A stretch of DNA of 64,000 bases from Marasmius tenuissimus (Eukaryota > Basidiomycota > Agaricomycetes > Agaricales > Marasmiaceae), in assembly GCA_029532415.1 (NCBI GenBank), contig JAQOTA010000053.1:2294001-2358000 (forward strand). Direction: 5' to 3'. Below the pieces are notes generated by a model. That model did no database searches. It had not been told where the DNA came from and worked only from the letters and a program-made list of their open reading frames with translations. The stretch's first letter is position 1, and the number at the start of each line of letters is the position of its first letter. Made by a program: the position numbers and the translations under genes. This document shows positions 18,200 to 28,895 of the stretch, one piece after another.

Positions 18200-20800
18200 G
18201 ACAAGCTACCGACAAGCAAAATGAGACGATAAAACACTCGTTTGGTGTCTCGTTTCGAAATTCGCGAGGCTGTTGCGCGGTCCTTCAGCGTCCCAAGACC
18301 TCAGGCTTACTCCTACCAGTGCCGAAAGCACTCGTTCAATGACGATTACGCTCAATGATTCGCAGTGCCTTGAACTCACCCTGCAAGCTAGAGGAACTGG
18401 CCTGACTGGGGATGGTGAAAGAGCAGGAACATCATCGGCGGTCATGATCATCACAGGTACGTGTTAGTTGAATGCCACTATGCCCAACCCTAGTTGATAA
18501 CCTCCAGAGCATCTAAGAGCATCCTTTCTTTGACCTTGTGTCGCTCCGTGGTTCTCAACGTCGAATCGTTTTACTCCCATCTCAGACTACCTTCAATAAC
18601 CGCGGGAAGAGTCTACCTGGTCAGTGGTGAAGAATAACGCGGTCGAAGAACGAAGAACTAGGTTCTGAAGAATCACGAGGACGCACACCGAGGCTTCAAG
18701 TTACCTCGAACCACACTCACTATGTGGTACGCGGGCGTGAAATATTTATCTCCGAGTTCAAAAAGGTGTCTACTACAACGCTGGGTCAGTATAATCTCTA
18801 TAATCGCGCTGATCCAGGCTCAACTCACCTCCACCGGCAGTCGCGTCGACCTCTACAATTCCGAACGCCGTAATCCCGAAGCAAGATCTCCAACGCGCTG
18901 GCTCAGGCATTCCCTACGAATGCCGCGTCTTCGAAGTTCGACTGTCGATCTCGGTATCAGTCCGAGATGATAGGTACCAACTGGGCGTACATGTTCTCGC
19001 CTCTGACATTTGTATCCCCTCATTCTAACCTACATAACAACGTAGACCTGGGTCTGCATAGGTGATGTTCACGGGACAGAGCTGGAAGTCGCATGAGACA
19101 TCCTATCGAACAGATTGATCAGGTACAGAGGCAAACCTATAAGCGAAACAAACCCATAAGCGAAACATTTTGATCCTGGGCTCGCACAAGGAGATATTTT
19201 CAAGCGGCCTTTTTTTGTACAATGCTATCAAACTTGTGGAATACACTGCCGGTTGTTAGAAGGGCATCGTCAGCGGTATGGCTTCACGAAAAATGAAAAA
19301 ATACCCAGAATTTCGGAAAAATGGGACAAAATCACCAGAATTTGGCTCTCTGCCCTGATTTCTGCCAGGTCAATTGCTTGAAGCATATCTATGAAGGTGT
19401 TAGAGTCATTCCAAAATGTGTTTTGGGGACAGAGGCTCGTCATGTTGATGAGAGCGCAATTTTCCCGCTACTGACGTAAGGAAGTAGAAGGGTATTTACC
19501 AGGCTAAAAAAAAAATCTCTTTGCGTGGAAATTGCACATTGGCGCTGAAAATTCCCTTTCATGGTAACGAATAAGCGCCATAACAATACAAATGCCCCCA
19601 AATAGGCGCCGCCATTCAAATATGAGCGCTTTCTGGGCAGAGTTCTAAACAGAAAATTCCATGCAACTCCGGCTGGGGGGAAGGACGACTGCTCCCCAAC
19701 GAGATGTCCGTGGGTTAATTCGGACAACCCGGGACAAAATCAGGTCAATCGGGGCTACTTCTGACAACTTTGGACTAACCGGCGTCTGATGGACAAAAAT
19801 AAACCGCCCTTATCATCCATCTTCCCTTTTTTCTTGTAACTCACAACTCTCTCGCACCGCTTTCATCAACTTGAGGATTCGAGAGGACCTCGACTTCGGT
19901 GCAAACACAACTTCGGGTCGGACATCAAATTTATGGTCCGTGCGTTCGATTGATCTTGTTTGGCACCTGTCCGAGTTTCTCACATATACTCACATCCACA
20001 TTCCAGCCTCCCCACTGTTTCTTTCTTCCTCTCCGCCATCATCGACACTCCCTGCCCTTACCATATGCCGTTGTCGACGCACCGGTATACAGTCTCGAGC
20101 GCGTCTGTGGGGTTTAGTGCAACATAGTAACGACCAGGATGATGATAAGACACAAGGATGGTCCTCAGGTGCGTATCACGGTGATGATAGTGTCAATATA
20201 TGGTGCTGACGCGTTTTGCTCTACTTCCAGTAACTTCGGACGTCGCTGTTTCGAATCAGAACACTTCGTGAAGATACATACGAGCCCAGAACCGACCTTG
20301 TGCTCAGCGGTTCCATCTAGTCGGGTTAAACGCATTGTCGATGCGGTGTTCGAGCCAACCAGGTGCAGTAATCACGTGACACGGTGAAGGACACTTGACT
20401 TATCCATTTCTCTCTGAGTCCTGCAGCACATTACATAAACTACAGGCGCACCTCCTTCGAGATTATACCCAATGGAACAAGTGGCAACAGCAACCTAGCC
20501 GGCAAGGGTACGTCTCTATTTTACCCTTTCTACTGTCTATGCCGCTTGCTTATATTTCGATATTCCTGTGCTAGTTTCGCGGACATTGGAAGACTCAGTC
20601 AGTGCGTGGGCAAGTCGGGCAGTCAGTCATACAGAATTTCCCTTCTGCGCACGGTAGGCTATAGTTTATACACGGTAGCTAGACATGTACTTCTGTAATC
20701 AACAAATATCACCTGAATTCAGCGGTCAAAAGAGGGTGATTCGGTACAATTTGGAACAACCCAGCCTGACCTACCCCACGCCACCTATGTGTCCCACCCA
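18200..20800. other. Upstream flank of copy A and unassigned sequence
   Basis: 18,000-18,210 matches the upstream flanks of copies B, C and D (the CGCCCAC-x-GACGA phrase). Beyond that no gene can be supported. Open frames are short, without domain content, and stops interrupt every candidate exon chain. A poly-A run near 19,507 and repeated GGACAAAAT phrases (19,323-19,800) suggest repeat-derived DNA. Confidence 0.4.
19123..19169 (+). repeat. Inverted partner of 23,951-23,980
   Basis: GTACAGAGGCAAACC...AAGCGAAACATT here is matched by the reverse complement at 23,951-23,980. The left copy contains a 17-base internal duplication (two AAGCGAAAC units). The two lie 4.8 kb apart facing each other, either as ends of one element or as two small repeats in opposite orientation. 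Confidence 0.55.
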
Positions 20801-20802
20801 GG

Positions 20803-20853
20803 GTCACAAAGTAGCCGACACATCACCATCTGATGTGGCCGCTACTTTGTGAC
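20803..20853. repeat. 23-bp near-perfect inverted repeat, 5-base loop
   Basis: Arms 20,803-20,825 and 20,831-20,853 (outer part GTCACAAAGTAG) pair with three mismatches around the loop CCATC. It lies just before the left copy of the inverted duplication and may mark a breakpoint or a small element. Confidence 0.75.
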
Positions 20854-21790
20854 AAACTACAGCGACGTCCCCACGGTCCTCATTATCTCCCGTTTACCTC
20901 CCCAATATCTCGATACCTCTACCCATATACCTTCAAGTCTCTTCACCGCGCCTCCCTCTCGACATCATCCCGACACTTGCGTCATCGTTGCTTATTTTGG
21001 CTGGCATCCAAATCAGGCCAAACTTGTCATTTTTTTCTGGTCGTTGTTGTCGTCTGAGCAGCCGTCGTCGGCGGCACTAGTCACTGCCAGCTCATCAACC
21101 AAATTCAAACTATCATCCTCACATCCACCCACATTGCCGGCCTCTCATGGCACTCTAGTCGCCTTATTATCACTCACAGATGTCCAACGTTGTTCACCAT
21201 GTGCATTATAATACCATTAACAGCCGAATTCTTACAGCTCCAATGAGTCGGATGACCGATGTTAGTATCGCCTACGCCTGGCTCTGGCACGGCGTATCAA
21301 ACTTCAAAGCCCATATCCGGTTTTTGCTTTGATACTTGTTGATGTCGAACCATTCCAGTGTCATTCACACAGTGATTCCGAGGAGCATCAAAAGGAGAAT
21401 GAGGCCGGATGGGAGGTAGAAAATTTGCAAGTACGTGACAAGCCAATTTTCTCTCTTGTTACCCTCACCGTTTTCACGCAGTCACTCGAAATACTTTCAT
21501 CGGGCTCTCAGAAACTTCAGGCCGCCAAGTGGCACAGTCTCTTGTTCGGCACTCTCTGTGTTACACGACAAAGTTCAAACACCGTGCTTACGGATACATC
21601 AGTCTATGTTTTGCTGCCTGGCCCCACTCACACCGTGCGTATGACCCATCATGCAATGAAGTCCAGAGTCCCAGGTCAGCGTTCATTGAACTCATCCAGC
21701 ATGGTATTGCGTGAGTTTCTTAACTTAGATTCGGGGCTGGAAAGCAATATCCCCACGGCTTATATTGGGACTAGACGGTGTCACTGAACA
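20854..21790 (+). pseudogene. Left arm of an inverted duplication, decayed gene relic
   Basis: 20,986-21,090 is the reverse complement of 23,556-23,665 at high similarity, including the phrase that can be read as LASKSGQTCHFF in one frame. Similarity fades but continues: a stretch for FKAHIRF near 21,300 corresponds to FEAHITF near 23,325 on the other strand. Candidate exons with donor-like sites (for example near 21,431) exist but no unbroken reading path was found. Function unknown. Confidence 0.4.
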
Positions 21791-22744
21791 TTGCACTCTT
21801 GGGTGGAAAATCCGGAGTCTGAGACCGGTAATAGGGTTCATTGATCTAGGTGTACATAGTCGCGCTTCCTTTATAAACATACTCGCCGCCGGATATACTT
21901 GAGTTATACATACGACCGAGAGACTTGTAGTCCACGAAAGTCACGTTGATTTGGCATGGCAGTACTTGGTGATATGTCCTATTGGACTGGCGTCATGATG
22001 GACTGGTTGAGCATGATATAAAGCATAACTGACAAGGTATATTGCGAAATCGCACCAATACGAAGTTGGGGACGGCGGGGAAATTGACGATGTCATCCAA
22101 TTTATGTCATCATTTTGCGGATGGGAGGGAAGTAAATCGTCCATCGACGATGTTCTACTTCACAAGCTCCTTAGAGGCTCTAGAAATAGCATCCCGAAAT
22201 GTCTATGTACCCCATACTTCGAAATGGTACCGGTACCTGGCATGATGAAAAAGTCAGGAAACATGTATCTGGATTGACCGTGTTCGCGCGTTTTGACATG
22301 TACCTTTACCCTTCCTTTGTCGTCTCATTTGACAGACCTTTGTGAACACCTCAAGCAAACTTCAGATTATCTTTAGCACATCAGATTGACTTTAAATTCA
22401 TGGTATCTGAGTGTTGTGCTACGTTATTTAGCTAATATTCGACAAACCAAGTTGAAAGGATCTATTACATTGTGTGACACTCTCGACAGGTTGAATCTGA
22501 CGTATTCAAGAATTAAGACCGCTCGAGATTTGACAATGGCAGTTTATTATCCTTACTGTTCAGCTACTGTACATTCCCGATACTGATATTCATCTAATCA
22601 AGTGGTTGTTCAACGTTGAGATAAAGCCCGGTCAGTCAAACTAGTAGGAGGCATGGCCCGTACTGCGGAAGTCACTCCCTTCACTGCCTCCAATTCTTAT
22701 GCCCTCGTTTGTCAAATCTGTGGGAGTATGAGCTAAAGCAATAT
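21791..22744. other. No gene recognised
   Basis: AT-richer spacer between the two inverted relics. No frame with splice support, no RNA gene and no repeat shared with the rest of the window was found. Confidence 0.4.
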
Positions 22745-23863
22745 TCAAGAGTCAGAGGGAATGAACACAGGATCATGATAGTGCCCAGTCAGACCTTGAA
22801 GCGGTTCAGACTTGGTTTGGGCGTCTTCAAATTGCGGTAGGTTGATGTCGAGATGACTGGAAGCGATAAAAGTGTTGATTTGCGTGATACCGCAAGATAT
22901 CGGTACATGGTGTGCTGGAAGCTTCAAGCCGGTGGGTGTTTGTTTGTTTCGCGCTGAGCGGCACTTGATTCTGAAGAACCTAACGATGATTGATAAGTGT
23001 TGATCTAGATCGACTTCAAAGTAATCATACTCCCGCGGGTGACAGTTGAACTGCATGGTTCACGTTAGTGAGGTACAGACAGAATAACACTCTCATGCGC
23101 ACCTCAATCCCAATTCCCGAGTTTCACTCATCTCAAAGATCCCGACATAGTTGGAATACACAACATGAGGAATAGTAGTTTTGAGGGCAACCGAATGAAC
23201 GGTGTGGGTTGAAGTATTGACGTCGACGGTCGGCAGAGGTGATGGTGGATTACGGGCGACAATATTATCACTCAGTGCTTGGGCGAGTTTGTAGGGAGTT
23301 GATCAGAACTACGCATCGAATGTAATGTGAGCTTCAAAGGATTGAAAACTCTGAGCATCAAACCGTGGTGCAGAGGAATTTTTGACTGACCTGAGATGGT
23401 GAGCTGGGACAGTGATCAGCATAGCGCATGGTGACACCGAGAAGTATACTGTGTGGATGGAGAGGCCGGTGATATTCTTGAATCTTGTTAGAAGAGATTT
23501 GATGATAGTGTACATTGGCCCAGCTGTTGGATGCGACGGCGATGAGATAGGATGAGATGGCAGTAACTGGTGACTGTGACGGCGGCTGCTCAGACGACGA
23601 CGACTACCAGGGGGAAAAAAATGACAAGTTTGGCCTGATTTGGATGCCAGCCAAAATAAGCAACGTTGGACGCGCCTTGGATATATCAAGTCAAGGAAGC
23701 TGTCATTACCACGGCCACTGCTTTTTGAGAGGCCAGCGTGCTTGATGATGAGTGATTCTGGTAGTTCATGCAGTCGCCAACAGATAGGTGCAGGCCCCAC
23801 ACATAATTTTCCCGAAATTTTGGGATTGTGGGGCCGAAATTTACACAACTTTTGACGGCTCAA
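22745..23863 (-). pseudogene. Right arm of the inverted duplication, possible decayed gene
   Basis: Minus-strand open blocks lie at 23,309-23,863 and 22,745-23,056, with a further open block between them (about 23,110-23,310). They look exon-like, with a donor GTGCGC and an acceptor ATGCAG flanking about 50 bases near 23,055-23,105, but the join shifts frame, so the gene is probably broken. The 184-residue block shares its middle with the plus-strand relic at 20,986-21,090. No domain is recognised. Confidence 0.4.
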
Positions 23864-26797
23864 AATTCTAGTTACAACTTCCTAAAATTTCGTTACGGCA
23901 GGTAGTTTCAAACCTGGCAAATACACCCTATTACGAGCAGTTTTATCTACAATGTTTCGCTAATGGGTTTGCCTCTGTACGTGATTATTCCTGTCTTTGT
24001 CGAGCCCGGCCATCGATACGAGCAGCTTGTCGATCTTCCAAACTTCCAACACGCACTTTAGAAGCCCACAGGGATCGCACAGGCTTTGGGTTGGGCTGGG
24101 AGTGGCGGGGAGACGAGCGATTTTTCGTAGATTTTAGGTGAACCGGGTGGCACCAGTAGCTCTCGGCAGCGTTGGTCAGTGTCAAGTCCTTAGATGACGA
24201 TTCGTTGTGCATAATGGCAATCGACCATACTCATTAAATCTCATTCACTACGATTGCAGTACCTTCTCAGCGTCCGTATAGGCTCGTGACTCGCCGCTTG
24301 GGCTGGGGTCCTCAACGACCCCAATGCGACGTCCAAGAAGCGGAATAGTACGGCGGTAAGAGAGGGACTCGGGAACTACATTACCTGTTCGTTGAGTTGC
24401 AGCCGAAAATGCCTGGGCTCTGGGTGAAGCTGTCGCCAGTACCGACGCTGCTTTAGCTTGGATAGCGGAGGCTTATGGGAATTAGACGCCGACGGAGATT
24501 TTCAGTGATAGGTACAGCAAGCGCCCGGCGATGACGGGCTTCTCGCTCAAATTCAGACCACGACCATGATCGCTCGACACCAACACGTTCTACAACTTCC
24601 TCTGAACCCCTGAAAGCTGCCTTGAAAGGTCCTCAAGAGTCTCTCTTAAGTATAATAGAACCCGTTGCACCCGGAAGTGGTAGGGTTTGGTTTCGTATCC
24701 CCAGCAGTTTCTGTCATGAGCTTGTAGACGGGGAGAGACGCGAACTTCATCAGGTAACTGGGTTGAAGAGCGCGAGCCTAAAGTGACGTTGAAAGGCGAT
24801 TGATCGATTAGAGACAACGGGCCTCGTTGAAACTGCACAACCCCAAACGAGACACGATGAGTTTGAAAGCCAGAGTTTGAGTAAGGACTCGGAAGGTTGT
24901 AGCTGACTCACAGATTGAAGTTTTCCAAGCTGAAACCCACGGAAACGAGCAAGATTGTCAGTCAGAGTCGTCAGAACGTGCAAAGGTTTGAAGGTCAAAT
25001 GAGTTTGACCTCGTTTTGCGCCAAAAAGCTTGTGTTGACGAACAGGCTTCAGAGGTGTGGTTCTGGGAAGAGAAATTAGAATGTCGATCGGCCCGACCCA
25101 GGCGCCCACCGATGACGGGCTTCTTTTTCAAACCACCACTATGACCTCTCAACGTTCAACGTCAACGCCAATGCGTTCTACACTTCCTTTTGAACCTTTG
25201 AAAATCGCCTAGAATGGTTCTCCATAGTCTCTCTCCAACAAAGCGGAACCCCTTGAACCCTTTACACCCGGAATACGAAGGAGCATGGAATTCTGAGAGG
25301 GGGTACCGGTGTAAGTCCAGCTTTCTAAACCTCATCTGGTCTCAGGAACTCCTTCAAACGTAGCGTTGGCTGCGTTAGACGGCACAAACACCGGCGCAAG
25401 GGACAGGCGTATTCAACTTCTTTTTATACTCAAACCCCGATGGTTTCAATCGTTTGTTCAACACCTGGTAGCTCAAGGACTTGTACTTCAGGCACTAGTT
25501 GACAGTTACACGTCTTCGTACACCTCTTGTTCAACCGAGAACGACGTGACTATAGCGGATCTTTACTCATGATCAACGCCTCTTCGTCACGGTGAGCAAT
25601 CGACGATTCTCAGAGCTAAGATACGGTCATCCCCGTTCGAGCTCAGAGTCCTCTCCCGGGCGGTGCATTCGCAACTCGTTTTCAGTAGTCAAGTGAGGTC
25701 ATAAAAATGCTGGTCAGTCCACGTCGAACTATGAGCTGCGTTCTGTGATCCTCAGTCGCCTTCTCCTGGCGCAGGCCCTGTTTTACCTGTTGTGAAACCT
25801 TTATTCTCCTTCAAGGTCTGCCTGTTGTCCCTGAAATTTCGAGATTCGAGCACGATAGGCTGTAGAGAATGAGATCGCAGCTCAAGGCGCGTTTGGGTAG
25901 GAAGGGTCAAGTCCGATGAGAGCCGTTGGCGTATAGAACAGGTAATGAACGCGTACCAGTGGCCGCACAAACGCTCGGCCAGCGGAAGATTACTCGCACA
26001 GTCGGTGTGCCGGAGCTGTTCTCGGGCTTGAGGCCATCTTAACCAGTGCTCTATGTGAACCCTCTGGGTGTTGGCGGGCCGGATGTTGAGCTATGCTTTA
26101 GGAGTACATGCTCCCTATGGGTTGGACGTTGAAGACCTGAGGGTCGTTAGGAGGGCAGTATTGGATTCTGTTTGCTCAGGAGATAACTCAGGGAACTCAG
26201 GGTTGATTGAGAGCTAGGTACGGCGATGTAGCTCTCCGTCGGGCTAGTCGCCACTTACCAGACCAGATAACTATCATTCATAAACCCGTAACAATCATTA
26301 GTTATCATGCAAATGCCCAGTACTCACTAGTGCCCCGAGTTCATTCGATGATGCTCGACGCGAGGGACTCGCTGACGGTTTATTCCATATTCGCTTTGGC
26401 CTCGGACCTCTTGGGCAGCACCATGACTACAAATTGGCCATCGCCGGTCAGTATCGTGCGCAAAGCTTGGGAGTAGAAGTTCAAGCGGTTTGACTAGGAT
26501 TCGAATGTAGGAAGATCATGAATCATGAAGCTGATGACGGATTGGACAAGTATGACTTCGGAACTCAACCACGGCTGAGGCATAACAATGGTAGAAATGT
26601 CAATATCCATTGAATGAGTACCGCAAAAAATCATAGAATATGTACATACACCACAGCGGAAGCTCCTACAGCCCGCCGAACCTCTGCATACCCACCCAAT
26701 ATACTTGTGATGAGGAGAGGGGAGATGGAGATTTTTGAATGGCGCGGCGTGCAGAAATATGAAATGAATAACTTTACCTCAAAGTTCGCGTACGGTG
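23864..26797. other. Array flank fragments without a gene
   Basis: Contains at least two pieces of the upstream flank of the array genes (24,515-24,690 and 25,108-25,300; both start at a GATGACGGGCTTCT phrase and include CACCCGGAA). A third block, 25,370-25,640, is related to 30,140-30,480. A short relic of the plus-strand FAWIAE gene lies at 24,430-24,500. No intact coding region is present. The stretch looks like the remains of one or more array units whose gene has been lost. Confidence 0.5.
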
Positions 26798-28895
26798 TTA
26801 ATCAATGTCCACATTGAGAGTCTGCATCGTAGTGGCCAGGTCACTCGAGACATCTGTGGGTGATGGGAGGAATCCGGGTAACCAGATTCCGGTATGGCCT
26901 AGTCGAATCCCAGAGGTCGCAGGTTTTGGAGTTGGTTCAACTGGAGCGAAATCTTCACTCTCCTCCGAGATGTCGAATGTCGGCGTCAAAGACCTACTTT
27001 CGGGTGGGGATTCTGCCAACAAAATTGAAGGTCAGGCCGCAATGTCAGAGTGATGAGAGTGATGAATCGAAACCTTGGTGAAATTCAAATCGGTCCGAGT
27101 CATTCACAGGTTGGAAAAGTAATAATCCATCATATTCAAGATGACGAGCGAAATCGGTAGTGGAAGGGTCGAATCCCCGGAGGAGCTGATAATCGTGTAT
27201 GCGTTGATAGTCTTCATTGGGCCAAGAGCACGTGTTGGGCTCGCCCCAATATTCAAGCTCGTTGGGAAGGCCGAGGCCGTGACAGGTATCAGGTGAGAGA
27301 GCAGAGCGACCATCTTTGTGGAAAGACCAATAATGAAGGGAAGAGGTTTTGCACTTGCCCAGATCGAGTGGTGGGCGAACAAAGAGGTAGGTTGGCTGTT
27401 GCGACTGTCGTTCGTGTTGGGCTTCAGAGTCATACCAGTAATAGTCGTCGGTCTCTAACCGAGCGCTGTAAGGGCGGACAAGGTCTGTGAAGAGTTAACG
27501 AGTGGAAAGGGAATGCAAGCCCAACAACGCACAGTAATCGCTCAAATCATCCTCCAAACTTATTCCGCGGCCGTAAAAAATCGTCCAAGCTTGCGATATC
27601 CAGGCGGATTCTGATCTGTAAATCGGATTCCTCCCCAACGAAAGATACCAGGGTGAACCAGTAAGCGTGAATCTACTCGAGTTGTCAGATAATCAAGTGA
27701 ATGATTGCCTCAAACTCACCTCGTCAGCCCGCCTTTCAGTACTTTTCGATCTGAAAGTTGATCATTCCAGCTCGTCCAGGCGATGTTTGCGATGTTTGCA
27801 GCGACGGCAATGGGCGTGTTTGTCGACTTTGAGATGACAGTTGAGTGGGAGACTTGTACATCGACCCATGACGCAGACGAGGTATCGGCGATGAATTCAA
27901 TGACGAGGCGATCCACTTCATTCAAGTCCATCTTGAGACTCGCCAAGAAGCGAAAGAAAACATCGCGTTGAAGAAGTTCTGCCGTCAAAGGCACGTCGAA
28001 ATTCCCCAACCATCGCCCTCCCCATCCGATCCGAAAGGCTGCTCCTGGTGGACCACGGCAGAACATTCCCTTCCCACGATCCATCCACAATTCGTCGTCC
28101 TCGCAACCCAGTTGTGCCTGTAACCAGTTCATTCGAGTGTATCCAAATAGTACAATGGCTGCTCACAGCTACAGTACTCAGATACATCAGACCCAACTTC
28201 CCCATATCGCCCATCAACTGCGATGCCGGTGCCAAATCTACAGTAAAGCATCAGCGAGACCCGATGCAGAGCATGCCTCCACGTACCGTTGTACAATATG
28301 AGTGATGGAATGGACGATTTGCTATACCCATAGATTTGCGACGCATTCGACGTCCTAGCGTGATTTGAGCATCCATGATAACGACGATTGAACAGATAGT
28401 ACGCACAGTGTATTCGATAACATCCGAAAATCTTTCAAAAAAGCCTGGAAAGGGTTGTTAGACCGTTCCATGAATTCGAAAATCAATAAGCGTACCTTCA
28501 GTGCATCTGGTCCGCTATACTGCAGCATCGTAAACACCATTCCCGGCTGCTCTAGCACCTTTGCTGTGCAGAATGTCCTGTCAGACCGAGGTTTCCCCTC
28601 TTCCCCCTCCCACCTATCCCCGTCGTCCCATCGTCGCGGATAGGTGGAAGACCCAACATCCCTCAGCTTAAAGATCCCACCGAGCTTCACCTTGAAATAC
28701 TACGACAATCATCAGATTCTAGCGATTCGAAAATCAAGTTTGTCCACTCACCTCATCAAATTCTGAAGGTTCCTCCTCCTTCACTTGGATAATCGTCGTC
28801 GTAAAACTACTGTTGTATTGATCTCCCTGAACCTGGTTGAAGGTACCGCCGAAAATCCGAAAGTTACGCGCCTTGTGGAAGAACTGGGAGGCCAT
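26798..28895 (-). CDS. Array gene copy B: GGxFN-motif protein of unknown function
   Basis: Starts at ATG 28,895 and ends at a TGA at 26,798-26,800. It has nine exons whose joins all keep frame, about 560 residues. Exon 1 (48 residues) has GGTFNQVQGDQY and a KEEEPSEFDE end. Exon 2 carries LRDVGSSTYPRRW and LEQPGMVFTMLQYSG. Exons 3-5 are short (SNASQIYGYS, DLAPASQL). Exon 6, about 134 residues, carries LWMDRGKG, CRGPPG, PLTADLLQ and STNTPIA. Exon 7 carries AWISQAW. Exon 8 carries SSLHYWSF, GLGLPNEL, YQRIHDYQLLRGFDPS and TDFARHLEYD. Exon 9 is a Ser/Thr/Pro-rich tail. No stop or frameshift was found. No signal peptide, membrane segment or catalytic motif is visible. The MITE at 29,153 sits about 260 bases upstream of the start. 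Confidence 0.75.

Noticed and set aside
18206..18467. Overlapping 60-80-residue frames after copy A
   Set aside because: No splice chain, domain or similarity to the other array flanks supports a gene.
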